Shown: piece by piece, positions 9,829-18,448 of the stretch
How positions within the stretch are numbered: the stretch's first letter is position 1
How the letters are laid out: every line of letters begins with the position of its first letter
From: Micromonospora fulviviridis
GTDB lineage: Bacteria; Actinomycetota; Actinomycetes; Mycobacteriales; Micromonosporaceae
DNA: 51,718 nucleotides
Direction: 5' to 3'
Assembly: GCF_014648395.1 (NCBI RefSeq)
Contig: NZ_BMRA01000020.1
Location: 1-51,718 of the forward strand
Notes under the pieces: model-generated
The model's database searches: none
Seen by the model: only the letters and a program-made list of their open reading frames with translations
Told to the model about the DNA's origin: nothing
Made by a program: the position numbers and the translations under genes

Positions 9829-11034
9829 ATGAGCAGGCTCTCTATCGCAGACAAAACCTTCCTGGAAGCGGTGCTCGCCATGAGCGGTGGGTATGTCCTG
9901 GACTTTACCGACGGCTCTTTCGCAGACCTCTTCGCCGATATCAACATCGACATCTACGACAGCGAGAAATACAGCGGCTTTGGCCGATCCAAGGCCAACA
10001 GGCTCAGAGCACTTTGGAAGAACGGGTCGGACGCAGAGGTCTCTGCGGCGCTTGGTGCGCTCGCCGACTACATCGAGGCGAAGAAGTCTGTAAGCGGCTT
10101 GCGCGAAGACATCACTGACGAGCAGATCGCCAAGCTCCGTACGATCGCTAGCAGGCTCGGTGGCGGTTCGTCTTCCCCGGCAGTGGGTGCACCGGTCGCC
10201 ATTACGACCGAGGCGACTGTCACCAACAACAGGATCTCCATTGAGATCCACGAGGACATCTACAGCCACATCCGGCAGTACCTTGCGATCGGTGACTACT
10301 TCCACGCGGTTGACGAGTCCTACAAGGTCGTGCGCGAAAAACTTCGAGAGTTGACTGGCAAGGAAAAGGCATCGGACGTCTTCAATAACAGCGCCCAGAA
10401 CGAGGCGCACTACCAAGCGCTGTTCGGCAGAGCCAAGGCTGCCGACGCAGCGCAAGCTGACTTCTTCCGAGGCGTCGGTTACCTGCACTTGGGTGTCCAG
10501 CACTTGCGCAACGAGAAGGCTCACACACTGGCGTCGTCGGTAGAGCCCAACCTCGCCGTCCACTACATCTCGCTTGCGAGTCTCGCCTACGACCTGATCA
10601 CGAGGTATGTGAGCGACGAGTCCATCAAAGAGTTGGAAGAACTTGTCTACGCCAAGCGGCACAGTTACCGCACAGTCTCGGCGTTCTACCGAGATTTTGC
10701 TGGCGGCAGATGGATTGAGAGCTTCGAACTACCCCCCAATTTCGCCTCGGCATCGGTGCGCAAGGCGCTCAAAGACAAGTGGCTACGGGAGGCTGACTTC
10801 ACGCGAAACTGGGACCACAGCAATGTGGTTCTCATGCGGCTCGAACTCGTAGCAGACGAGCTCACGCAGGCGGACGTAGATAACCTTCTGGAACTACCTA
10901 CGCACGACAGTTACGGGCATAACCAACTTGCCGGCATGGAGCAGTTCCTTGAGTACGTGGGGAAGAAGGACCCGGGCAAGCTCTCGACGACGGCGCGGGC
11001 ATGGCTCGCAAAGGAGAAGCCGAATCAGCCCTGA
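9829..11034 (+). CDS. AbiJ-like HEPN protein (TIGR02391/Ymh-type)
   Basis: This is a 401-residue soluble protein. Residues 1-85 (GGYVLDFTDGSFADLF, then GRSKANRLRALW) resemble the AbiJ N-terminal domain type 3 found in abortive-infection proteins. Residues 140-255 match the TIGR02391/Hypoth_Ymh HEPN-like domain: an IYSHIRQYLAIGDYFHAV helix, then GVQHLRNEKAH. The RNEKAH (Arg227 to His232) is the Rx4H active-site motif of HEPN ribonucleases. The C-terminal 140 residues are not recognised. AbiJ-type proteins are thought to stop infected-cell growth, probably through RNA cleavage; that role is inferred here. Codon usage is less GC-biased than in the conjugation genes to the right, consistent with independent acquisition. 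The gene has no operon partner. Confidence 0.75.
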   Translation: MSRLSIADKTFLEAVLAMSGGYVLDFTDGSFADLFADINIDIYDSEKYSGFGRSKANRLRALWKNGSDAEVSAALGALADYIEAKKSVSGLREDITDEQIAKLRTIASRLGGGSSSPAVGAPVAITTEATVTNNRISIEIHEDIYSHIRQYLAIGDYFHAVDESYKVVREKLRELTGKEKASDVFNNSAQNEAHYQALFGRAKAADAAQADFFRGVGYLHLGVQHLRNEKAHTLASSVEPNLAVHYISLASLAYDLITRYVSDESIKELEELVYAKRHSYRTVSAFYRDFAGGRWIESFELPPNFASASVRKALKDKWLREADFTRNWDHSNVVLMRLELVADELTQADVDNLLELPTHDSYGHNQLAGMEQFLEYVGKKDPGKLSTTARAWLAKEKPNQP

Positions 11035-11373
11035 TCGGCGTTGGAGGTCGACGTACTTAGCGTGGTGCTGCCGTTACGCCCGGACATACGCCTACCTGGT
11101 GCCGGCTTCGAGGCAGCCGCGCGGCACGAGCATCCAGCCGTTCAGCCAGTGTCGACGATCAGCACAGACCAAGATCGCGTGCACCCTCATCGGCAGATCC
11201 GGACACCACCGGGGCTCGGCAAGTGTCACTGTGGGTAGTCGATGATTTCTGTGTGCTGGCGGCGACTCGGCCGGTCAGCCCGCCGCTGAGCTTGCGGATG
11301 TCCGATGGCCGTTGTGTACTCGGTGGCGTACGCGGTTCTGCGCTGCAGCCCGTACGCCGACAAGTGTGGTCGT
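11035..11373. other. Intergenic, nothing recognised
   Basis: About 340 bases between the convergent AbiJ-like gene and the last gene of the minus-strand array. No hairpin terminator, repeat or convincing coding frame was found. It probably marks the boundary between the defence-like island and the conjugative element. Confidence 0.4.
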
Positions 11374-11739
11374 TCAGGTAGAGGCGCTGAACTCGGATGG
11401 ACCATGCTCGGGCGGGTCGACCTCGACGAAGCCAAAGAGCCGTGCGATGAGTTGCAGCGCCTGGGTGTCGTAGCGGTCGGCGAAGCCGCGGCAGATCGCC
11501 GGCTTGACCTCGGGATGCATGTAGTGCGGAAGCGTCGAGTGGCAGATGATGAAGGACTGCCTGGTTCGGGCTTCGGCGACAAGGTCGTGTAGCCGGCCCG
11601 GGGTGAGACGCATCTTGTTGCCTGGCGCGAACACGCAGGTGTCACACTGCCGCGATAGCAGCCGTGACTTGCCCAGCTGAGGGTCGCCGACGCTGAGGTC
11701 GCCGCCATCGGCGTCGTCCGGGTCGGTCGCGGGTGCCAT
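11374..11739 (-). CDS. Small four-cysteine conserved protein
   Basis: This is a 121-residue protein. The core has RQCDTCVFAPGN, then LVAEAR, then FIICHSTLP and AICRGFADRY. The four cysteines (CxxC, then C, then C) with a nearby His suggest a zinc or iron-sulfur site, but the function is unknown to me. The pattern recalls small conserved actinobacterial proteins found beside phage and conjugation genes. The start is ATG 11739, fixed by AAAGGAG five to eight bases upstream. The frame runs open further upstream, but that part is proline/arginine-rich shadow sequence. It is the last gene of the minus-strand array. Confidence 0.65.
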   Translation of the reverse strand: MAPATDPDDADGGDLSVGDPQLGKSRLLSRQCDTCVFAPGNKMRLTPGRLHDLVAEARTRQSFIICHSTLPHYMHPEVKPAICRGFADRYDTQALQLIARLFGFVEVDPPEHGPSEFSAST

Positions 11740-12074
11740 GGGGTTTCTCCTTTCCTTGTGATGCACTGGGGCGCTGTTCGAGCGGCTCGGTCTGTGGGGC
11801 GAGGTTTGCTGGCGGCCCGTACCTGCACTGCAGGTGCGCGGGGGCGCGACCAGCGCGTTAGGCGCGGGCGAGTCGGACGGGGTTCTGGCAGCCTGCAGCC
11901 GACGCCGTTGCCCGTGGTTGCGGCATACGCGTCCCAAGACCCCGGTAGCCCGCGGTGGTAGGGCGCAGGGCATGAGGCGCCGAAGCGCGGACAGCGACGC
12001 GACTTGGCGAGGCGTCAGTCGCCGGTGGACAGAAGGACCGACTGCGGCGCCGGGTGGGGAGTCAGCGCGAGTTG
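11740..12074. other. Intergenic, nothing recognised
   Basis: About 335 bases upstream of the four-cysteine gene. Open frames across it are antisense or read-through of neighbouring GC-rich DNA, with no ribosome binding site or family match. A promoter for the gene at 11739 may lie here but was not identified. Confidence 0.35.
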
Positions 12075-12401
12075 TTAGGCGGCGCGCGGCGCCGGCATCG
12101 GCCGCTGCGGCGGTGGGGCCGGCCGGGTGGGCCGGAACCAGCCGGCGAACCGCGCCGCCGCGCCGGGTGGAGCAGCGACCTTCGCTCGCCCTCGGGCGAG
12201 CACTTCGCCTCGGGTGGCCGCGTGGCAGGCGCGGCGGGCGTCGCGCGCGGGCGGGCACGGGTAGGCCTCGCCGGTGCAGCGCAGGTTGGCGCAGCGGTCC
12301 GGCCGGTGGGGATCAGGGAGGTGGGCGACGTCGGCGGCGAGCAGCCACAGCAGGACGTCGGTGACGTCGCGGGGAATGCAGCGGCGGTGCGGCTGCGTCA
12401 T
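12075..12401 (-). CDS. Small hypothetical protein, DVTDVLLWLLAADVA type
   Basis: This protein has about 108 residues. Its N-terminal half (CIPRDVTDVLLWLLAADVA, then CANLRCTGEAYPCPPARDA) contains an amphipathic helix followed by three cysteines, and the C-terminal half is low-complexity alanine/proline. I recognise no catalytic family. ATG 12401 is preferred over the upstream 12443 start because GAGAGG lies about nine bases before it. Orientation and spacing fit the surrounding minus-strand array of small element genes. The real product may be shorter if the low-complexity tail is not conserved. Confidence 0.5.
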   Translation of the reverse strand: MTQPHRRCIPRDVTDVLLWLLAADVAHLPDPHRPDRCANLRCTGEAYPCPPARDARRACHAATRGEVLARGRAKVAAPPGAAARFAGWFRPTRPAPPPQRPMPAPRAA

Positions 12402-12872
12402 CGGCGTTGCCTCTCGCGGATTGTCGGCTCGGGTGGCCGCCACCCCGGCCAGCGGTGTGGGCCGCTGCCGGGTCCGCCGGGGTGGCGGCAGCCACGAGTG
12501 ACGCTCGACTTTCCCGATAGATCAAGTCGTCGGCGAGGAGGTGAGCCTGGGCTTCAGCGAGGAGGGAGCGGCCGCAGGGGGCAGGAAGCATTCCAGCGCT
12601 CAGTGCGCCGACGGCTCGTCAACGCCCTGTCCCGGGAGGCTGGGCGGCCTGCGGCCGCCCGACGAGCAGATCCACCGCAACATGCGTGGCCCGCAGCAGT
12701 CTCCAGGCCTGGGAGTCGGCCAGTAGCGGCGGAATCGCCAGGGACCTGCTGTGTGAGTGGGACTTCTATGCGGGAGCCGCACGGTGGTCGCCTCACACCG
12801 ACGGTGATGAGCAGGGGAGGCATCGGCGGGTCAGAGGAGACCGCTTTTCCTGGGTAGCCCGGGATGCGCTGG
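12402..12872. other. Intergenic with a short gene-like fragment
   Basis: About 470 bases. On the minus strand near 12610-12730 one frame reads LADSQAWRLLRATHVAVDLLVG and ends in PPGTGR plus a stop. It looks coding but has an in-frame stop upstream and no ATG or GTG, so it is probably a gene fragment. A second frame (12313-12591) has AQAHLLADDLIYRESR and is equally uncertain. A GATCAAGTCG motif at 12520-12529 recurs upstream of other array genes. Confidence 0.35.
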
Positions 12873-13391
12873 TTACCGCGGGCAGCCGGGCCACGGGTCG
12901 GTGGGGTCAAGGTCGCCCGGGTCGGCGTTGTCGCGTTCGTTGCCGTTCCACTCGATGCGTGCCTCGATTTCGGCGCCGGCGAGGGCGGTTTCGATTGCGG
13001 CTTCGGCGGCGTCGAAGGCGTCATCGCTCGTGCCGGCCGTGAGCTCGGCGAGGACGGTCAGGGTGAGGCGGACCTGCCAGCGGCGGGGCAGCAGCGGCAG
13101 GTCGACGACCTCCATGACCCGGTTGGCCGCATCTATGTCGATGTCGTGCTCGCTGACCGCCTCGCGCAGCGCCTGCCACACCTGTCTGCGGAGCTGCGTC
13201 AACGATTCGGGGATTGCGGGCGGCGGCTGCGGGTCGCTGTGGTGGTTACGCAGGTAGGCCTGGATCTGGGTGGTGGTGTGAGTGAGCCATCCCAGCGGGG
13301 CTGGCTGGCCGGGGTGGAAGGCGTCCCAAGCATGGCGCAGGACGGATTCGAGGCTCGGGGGTGCGGCAGGGGCCGCCGTCGGTTCGGTCAT
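12873..13391 (-). CDS. Hypothetical protein, 172 residues
   Basis: A soluble acidic protein with helical sequence (SLESVLRHAWDAFHPG, then QVWQALREAVSEHDIDIDAA) and no signal peptide or membrane segment. I recognise no family. It is called real because CGGAGGACCTG precedes ATG 13391, the codon third positions are strongly GC, and it sits in line with the genes on either side. Context puts it among the accessory genes of the conjugative array; no function is proposed. Confidence 0.6.
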   Translation of the reverse strand: MTEPTAAPAAPPSLESVLRHAWDAFHPGQPAPLGWLTHTTTQIQAYLRNHHSDPQPPPAIPESLTQLRRQVWQALREAVSEHDIDIDAANRVMEVVDLPLLPRRWQVRLTLTVLAELTAGTSDDAFDAAEAAIETALAGAEIEARIEWNGNERDNADPGDLDPTDPWPGCPR

Positions 13392-13461
13392 CAGGTCCTC
13401 CGTTGCGTTGCTTACCGGCGCACCCGCCGCCCGTTCGGGGCGACGGGTGCGGGTGTCTGGC

Positions 13462-13875
13462 TCAGGGCGTCGAGTCGGTGGCGGCGCGCGGCGACTCGGC
13501 GGGGTTGACGCACTCGGGAATCGAGAGCACGGCGGGGTCGGTGCGGATCAGGGCGCCGCAGGTGTGTCGTAGGGCGGCGGTGGCCCTGTCGTGCTGGGCG
13601 AAAGCGGCGGTGAGGGCGTCAGCGACCCGGTCGAGCCGCTGTCGTAGCGACAGAACGGTGTCGGCGTCGCTGCTGGCATGGGCGTCGCCGAGCAGGTTGG
13701 CGGCGTCGGTCAGGACCGTGATCTGGGCGCTGGTGGCGGCGATGGTGCCAGCCGCGGCAAGCAGCGCGCACAGCTGCTCTGGGTGGTGTGCGCAGGCCTC
13801 GGCGAGCTGATCCGGGTCGAGGGCGTAGCCGTGGTCGTGCAGCAGCCGCTGGACGTCGAGGTGCGGTGCGGACAT
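13462..13875 (-). CDS. Hypothetical protein, 137 residues
   Basis: A soluble helical protein that starts MSAPHLDVQRLLHDHGYALD, with later alanine-rich helices (TVLTDAANLLGDAHASSDAD). No motif points to a function. ATG 13875 has TGGAGAC a few bases upstream. It lies 28 bases after the end of the upstream DUF4192 gene and 70 bases before the next array gene, so one transcript is likely. The length and helical content would suit a structural or adaptor role, but that is speculation. Confidence 0.6.
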   Translation of the reverse strand: MSAPHLDVQRLLHDHGYALDPDQLAEACAHHPEQLCALLAAAGTIAATSAQITVLTDAANLLGDAHASSDADTVLSLRQRLDRVADALTAAFAQHDRATAALRHTCGALIRTDPAVLSIPECVNPAESPRAATDSTP

Positions 13876-13903
13876 GGATGTCTCCAGACGGGACGGGCGC
13901 GGG

Positions 13904-14908
13904 TCAGGCGATGGTGGTCTGGCCGGGGTGGGGCCAGCCGTCGAGCACGGACGGGGTGAGCCCGGCCCGCAGCGCCTGGTCGAGCAGCTGCGCGAGGGTG
14001 TAGGCGGGGTTGGCGGCTAGCGCGCGGTCGACGGCGATGGAGGCGAGCGCGCCGTCGCCGCGGCGCCACGCGGCGAAGGCGAGCAGACTCGCCGGTGGGG
14101 CCACGAGCGGCGGGTGCGCGCGGCGCGTGATGTCGGTCCACATGGCGACGTGCCAGGGCTGGGCGTCGGTGGCCTGCCAGGCGACGTCGCGGATCGCGGG
14201 GACGGGCAGCAGGACAGTGAGCCAGGCCAACTCGTCATCGGTGAGGGTCTGCTCGTCGGCGTAGCGGGCGAGCATGTCCCGCACCGCCTGTTCGCCGGCG
14301 CGGATCAGGCCGTCGCGTCCGGCCTCGCTGATGAGGGCGCGGCGTCGAGCTCGGGCGCGGGCGGTGGCGCGGGTGACGGCGACGCGGGCGTCCCCGGTGG
14401 TGGGGGCGATGCTGGCCACGAGCGCGGCCCGGTCGGGAAGGGCGTGACAGCCGGCGACGATGGCGTGCATGGCGATGTCGCTGCGCTGGGGGTCGAAGGG
14501 CACGCCGTCGGTGGGGCAGCAGGCGGGGTCCTGGCAGAGGTAGGAGAAGTAGCGGCCGTCGGTGACCCGCAGCGCGTCGAAGACGTCGATGTCGGTGGCG
14601 GCCAGCCGCGGGATCACGGTGTCGATGGCCGGGGTGACGGTGGCGGCGGGGCCGTAGCCGACGGCGATGGCGCGGGTGGCCGCCGCGTTCCGCAGCATGC
14701 GGATCTGCGACAGGATGTAGTCGTCGGCCCAGGCGGCGACCTGGCTGGGCTGGGGGAGGTCGGCGCGGCTGGCGACGGCGATCCGGGTGCCGGTGAGACC
14801 GACGATCACGAGGCTGTCGGTGGGGTGGAAGCCGAGCAGGTAGGGCACGGCGGTGAGCAGGTCCGCGGGCGAGGTGATCGGTAGGCGCGGGTTGTTCGGG
14901 CTGTTCAC
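13904..14908 (-). CDS. DUF4192 family protein
   Basis: A 334-residue protein. The N-terminus has ITSPADLLTAVPYLLGFHPT and DSLVIVGL, the hallmark start of DUF4192 proteins, which are widespread in actinobacteria and often lie in mobile or conjugation-like clusters; their activity is unknown. Three cysteines occur in YLCQDPACCPTDG near residue 140, a possible metal site. The start is GTG 14908, with ACAGGAGAAACC directly upstream. The open frame continues far upstream to 16024, but that part is shadow of the VWA gene. It is probably co-transcribed with the two small genes downstream. Confidence 0.8.
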   Translation of the reverse strand: MNSPNNPRLPITSPADLLTAVPYLLGFHPTDSLVIVGLTGTRIAVASRADLPQPSQVAAWADDYILSQIRMLRNAAATRAIAVGYGPAATVTPAIDTVIPRLAATDIDVFDALRVTDGRYFSYLCQDPACCPTDGVPFDPQRSDIAMHAIVAGCHALPDRAALVASIAPTTGDARVAVTRATARARARRRALISEAGRDGLIRAGEQAVRDMLARYADEQTLTDDELAWLTVLLPVPAIRDVAWQATDAQPWHVAMWTDITRRAHPPLVAPPASLLAFAAWRRGDGALASIAVDRALAANPAYTLAQLLDQALRAGLTPSVLDGWPHPGQTTIA

Positions 14909-15108
14909 GGTTTCTCCTGTTCTGTCGTGATGGGTCCGGGCATGGCTGAGCGGCCGTGCTCGGCGTTGGAAGTGCGCGGGGTGGCCGAGCAACGGCCAGT
15001 GGGAGCGCGATGGGTGATCTCGACCGGTGGTTGTCGGCGTGACGCCGGAGTCCGGTGGGCCGCGAGCCGACACCTCGGCCAGGGGGAGAGCCCGGTCGAG
15101 AGACGGGG

Positions 15109-16713
15109 TCAGGCGTGCTCGAGGGCGGTGACCGCGGCGTCGGCGATGTGGCCGATGGCCTGCACCGGGTCGGCCACCAGGATCGTGGTGGTGTCGGTGA
15201 AGGTGTGCCCGTCCAGGTCGGCGGGACGCAACCACAGCACGGCGCAGCCCGCCTGGTGCAGGGTGCTGATGAGGCGTTGCGCGGGCTCTCGGTCGGGCAG
15301 GTCGCCGTCGGAGACGACAGTGAGCATCCGTAGCCGTCCGGGTTGGCGCAGCTGCAGTAGTTGGTCGGCGAGTTTCACCGCGTCGGTGAAGGCGGTGCTG
15401 CCGCCCACCGCGGACAGTTCCAGCACGTGGGTCGGGTGCTGGCGCGCTCCGACGAGCAGGGTGACGTCGCTGCCGAAGGCGATGGTGGCGGTGACGGCCT
15501 GGGTGTTGTGGGCGGCGTGGGCGAGGATCCACCCGGCCGAGGACATGGGCGCCGCCCAGGGGTGCATGGAGAAGGAGGCGTCGACGATGACGCCTAGCTG
15601 CAGGGTCGGTTTCGGCGGGGGCAGCTGCGTGCGCTGCTGCCAGGGGGTGGCGGTGGGCATGGAGCCGGAGGCGATCTGCGCTTGGGCGGTGATCGCGTGC
15701 CGGGTTCGCAGCCTGCCTGGCGGCACCAGGCTGGGCCGGATGTCTGGTTCCTGGTGGCTGGTACGGGCGCGGCGCAGCCGTGCGGCGAGGTGGCGGGCGG
15801 CGGCGCGTTCGGCGTCGGTCGGTTCCCGGCGGGTCCATGTCGCCGGTGCGGAGAAACGCGCGTGGATCTGCTGATCTCGATACTGGGCGGGGGTGAGGCC
15901 AGTGGTGTGGGCGAGGTAGTCGGTGAGCGCCTGGGCGAGCAGCCCGGCGAACACGCCCGCGTCCGCTGCGGGCGCCTGAGGCTGCCGGTGTGGGTCGATG
16001 TCGAGGAGCCGGCACCACCGCCACGCCAGGTCAATCATCGTGTCGGCGTCGCTGTCGTCGACGCTGTGGGCTTGACGCCACAGCTGGCGGAGCTGCAGCA
16101 ACCGCTTGCGGCCGAGGACGGTGGTGACGGCGGCCCGGATCCCTCGGGTGTCCTTAGCGGTGAGGATGCGGGCATCGACCCGCGCCAGGAGCAGTCCAGC
16201 GAGGCGCGCGGCGTGCCACGGGTCGTCGACGGCGGCGTCGTCGGGGCTGATCAGGGTGGTGACCGTGTGGCGTAGCCACCGCCGGTCGCCGCGCCGACGG
16301 GTGCGCTGCCGGTACTCGATGCGGGACTCCTCCAGTAGCTCGGCGACGGCGGCGACGACGGCAGGGGTGCCGGGCGGGGTGCGCCACAGGCTGTGGGCGG
16401 CGTGCGCGGCCTCGTGGACGAGCAGCCCGTAGGCGGTCGGGACGAGCCGTTTGTGCCCGGCGCGGCGAGGGTTGGCGATGTCGGGGGAGCCGATGTAGGT
16501 GGCGTCGACCTCGATGCGGCCGGCGTCGGGGTAGCAGCAGGCAGGGGCGCCGCCGCCGCCGCCGGCGCCGGGGGCGACGGTGACGGTCAGGTCGCTGCGG
16601 CCGGCCAGGGTCGGGATGTGCCGGGTCCAGGCGTCGCTCCACACCTGCCAGTCCGGGTCACCCGCCGGGGACGTGGCCGGGCCGGTCTGCAGGTGACTGT
16701 GCGGATGAGGCAT
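15109..16713 (-). CDS. Metallopeptidase-like and VWA domain protein (MoxR partner)
   Basis: A 534-residue protein. Residues 96-104 read GLLVHEAAH, an HExxH zinc motif, followed about 25 residues later by ELLEESRIEY with a possible third ligand Glu. The C-terminal domain has a MIDAS set: DASFS at 379-383, then GSTAFTDA, then VVSDGDLPD, with a beta-alpha-beta VWA fold. An N-terminal metallopeptidase-like domain plus C-terminal VWA resembles the DUF2201 layout, and the pairing with an AAA ATPase resembles MoxR-VWA and CobS-CobT systems, which remodel or load metal into target proteins. The AAA gene lies 20 bases upstream in the same direction. AAAGGAG precedes the ATG at 16713. The partner role is inferred from context; the target is unknown. 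Confidence 0.8.
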   Translation of the reverse strand: MPHPHSHLQTGPATSPAGDPDWQVWSDAWTRHIPTLAGRSDLTVTVAPGAGGGGGAPACCYPDAGRIEVDATYIGSPDIANPRRAGHKRLVPTAYGLLVHEAAHAAHSLWRTPPGTPAVVAAVAELLEESRIEYRQRTRRRGDRRWLRHTVTTLISPDDAAVDDPWHAARLAGLLLARVDARILTAKDTRGIRAAVTTVLGRKRLLQLRQLWRQAHSVDDSDADTMIDLAWRWCRLLDIDPHRQPQAPAADAGVFAGLLAQALTDYLAHTTGLTPAQYRDQQIHARFSAPATWTRREPTDAERAAARHLAARLRRARTSHQEPDIRPSLVPPGRLRTRHAITAQAQIASGSMPTATPWQQRTQLPPPKPTLQLGVIVDASFSMHPWAAPMSSAGWILAHAAHNTQAVTATIAFGSDVTLLVGARQHPTHVLELSAVGGSTAFTDAVKLADQLLQLRQPGRLRMLTVVSDGDLPDREPAQRLISTLHQAGCAVLWLRPADLDGHTFTDTTTILVADPVQAIGHIADAAVTALEHA

Positions 16714-16733
16714 CAGGGGTTCTCCTTTCGGGG

Positions 16734-17873
16734 TCAGCGCTGTTTGCCGAGGGTCAGGGCGGTGATGTCGGTGCCGAACTGTTGGCGCAGCGCGGCGAGG
16801 ACCTGCTCGCGGTCGTCGGCGGGGGCGCGACCGGCCAGGTTGGAGATGGCGGCCGGCAGGCCGAGGGTTTTGCGGACGCGGGCGAAGCCGAGCAGCTCCC
16901 GCAGCTGCGGCGCCCAGCCGACGCGCCCGGCGGCGAGGTCGGCGTTAAGGGCGATGGCGACTTGGACGGCGGGGTTGGGAACGCCGAGGTGGCGGGCGAG
17001 GTCCCAGTCGGTCGTGACCTCGATGTGCACGTCGAACCGCGACGCGAGCGCCTCGGTGAGGATCGCCCCGTGCACGCCGGGGTTGTGGCCCGCGATGACG
17101 TAGAACCCGTCGCTCGCTTCGACGCGTTCGTTGCGGTAGCCGGGGATGGTGATGACCCGCCGTCCGTCCATGGCCGGGTAGAGCACGGCGAGGACTTTCG
17201 GTGGGATGAGGGTCGCGTCGTCGACGAGTAGCGCCCGCCCGTCGCGCATAGCGGTGACGAGGGGCCCGTAGACGAACTCGAACCCGCCGTCGGGCAGCGG
17301 GATGAAGTTGCCGAGGAAGTCCTCCACCACCGTGTCCCCGGTGCCGGCGACGGTGAGCAGGTCCGGGAAGGCGGCCTCGACCAGGGCGGTCTTGCCGGTG
17401 CCGGGCGGACCGTAGAGCAGCACGGGGATACGCTTCTCCCGCAGCCTGCGCAGCACGTCCACGTCGGTGGCACCCGCGAGCTTGCGGGCGAAGTACAGGT
17501 CACCGTTGGGGCGCTCGACGGGCTGCCGCCGACCCGCCCCGTGACGTCCTTGGCGGGGTGTACGCGGGGCGGGCGGTGGCATAGTCCCGGCGGCGTCGAT
17601 CCCGGCCTGGGTGATCTGGAACCGGTGCGGGCCCGTCTGATGGCTGGCGTACCCGGCGGCAGCCATTTTCTTCAGGGCTTCGAACACCGCGCCGGTGGAG
17701 GGGGCGGCGATCGCCGTGGTCAGCTCCCCGACCTTGAACACCCGGTCGGGGTGCGCGGCGAGGTGAGCGGCGACCTGCCGGTAGAGGTAGCCGGGCCGGC
17801 GGCCATCACCCGGGTTGGGTGTGGGGGAGGCATCACCGGTTTGCGGGGCTGTGGTTGGGGTTGCAGGGTCCAT
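16734..17873 (-). CDS. MoxR-type AAA ATPase with N-terminal winged helix
   Basis: A 379-residue protein. Residues 28-90 (YRQVAAHLAAHPDRVFKVGE, then STGAVFEALKKMAAAGY) form a winged-helix-like domain. After a basic linker comes a MoxR-like AAA module: Walker A GPPGTGKT at 155-162, Walker B ALLVDDATLIPP near 214-225, and a VIAGHNPG sensor segment. Such ATPases act with VWA proteins as chaperone-like remodelling machines. Fusion to a winged helix is unusual and suggests DNA or promoter targeting, because the same domain type recurs in the regulator at 23085. ATG 17873 has CAGGAGG seven bases upstream; the longer frame to 18095 is shadow. It is co-transcribed with the VWA gene. Confidence 0.85.
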   Translation of the reverse strand: MDPATPTTAPQTGDASPTPNPGDGRRPGYLYRQVAAHLAAHPDRVFKVGELTTAIAAPSTGAVFEALKKMAAAGYASHQTGPHRFQITQAGIDAAGTMPPPAPRTPRQGRHGAGRRQPVERPNGDLYFARKLAGATDVDVLRRLREKRIPVLLYGPPGTGKTALVEAAFPDLLTVAGTGDTVVEDFLGNFIPLPDGGFEFVYGPLVTAMRDGRALLVDDATLIPPKVLAVLYPAMDGRRVITIPGYRNERVEASDGFYVIAGHNPGVHGAILTEALASRFDVHIEVTTDWDLARHLGVPNPAVQVAIALNADLAAGRVGWAPQLRELLGFARVRKTLGLPAAISNLAGRAPADDREQVLAALRQQFGTDITALTLGKQR

Positions 17874-18145
17874 GCAGGCCTCCTGTGATCTGGGTGGGGC
17901 CCGCGCACCCCCGTCTCTGGGGTGCGCGGGCCAAGGTGCGGTGTCCGCGCGGTGGAGACGGGGCGGTGAACGGGCCGGACCCCGGTTGGCAGAGGACGGC
18001 CGGCAAGCTCCGTGAGGTGCCCAGCAGGCAGCCCAACGGGCTGCGGATCGGTGGTGCCGCCGCCATCGGGTGGTGGGCGACGACAAGGAACGCACCCGCG
18101 CCGGAATTGATCAAGTCGATCCGGCAACGGGTGCCCCGGTAGGGG

Positions 18146-18448
18146 TTATCTGCGGCGGAGGGCGACCTCGCTGCGGGGGCGGCGGGAGATCTGCACGGTC
18201 AGCCCGAACACGCTTCCGTCGGACAGCTCCAGCCACACCCCGCGGTCCAGAGTCAGGACCCCCGCGTCCCGGTACGTGCGCGCCGAGGTGATCGTCACCG
18301 GCAGCCCGTCGTCGTGGGTGAGCTGCGGCAGGTCGGCGTCGTCGCACAGCTCGTCCAGGTCGGCGCTGGTCAGCAGGCTCAGGACGAGGGCTTGCAGGAG
18401 TTCCTCGCGGGCGTACTCGCCGAACTCGTCAGTCAGGTCGTCAGGCAT
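18146..18448 (-). CDS. Small hypothetical protein translationally coupled to DUF4314 gene
   Basis: A 100-residue acidic protein (DEFGEYAREELLQALVLSLL, then DLDELCDDADLPQL) with a basic C-terminus. It has no recognised domain; the second half (GVWLELSDGSVFGLTVQISR) reads like a small beta-sheet domain. AAGGGAG precedes ATG 18448, and the start overlaps the stop of the upstream gene by 8 bases, so translation is probably coupled and the two products made together. Confidence 0.65.
   Translation of the reverse strand: MPDDLTDEFGEYAREELLQALVLSLLTSADLDELCDDADLPQLTHDDGLPVTITSARTYRDAGVLTLDRGVWLELSDGSVFGLTVQISRRPRSEVALRRR

Noticed and set aside
14927..15874. 315-codon plus-strand frame
   Set aside because: Antisense to the VWA metallopeptidase gene; composition is typical of complementary GC-rich DNA with no family match.
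13904..16024. Very long open frame continuing upstream of the DUF4192 start
   Set aside because: The upstream part is Arg/His/Pro-rich shadow of the VWA gene in another frame. GTG 14908 with an AGGAGA site begins the family-like sequence.
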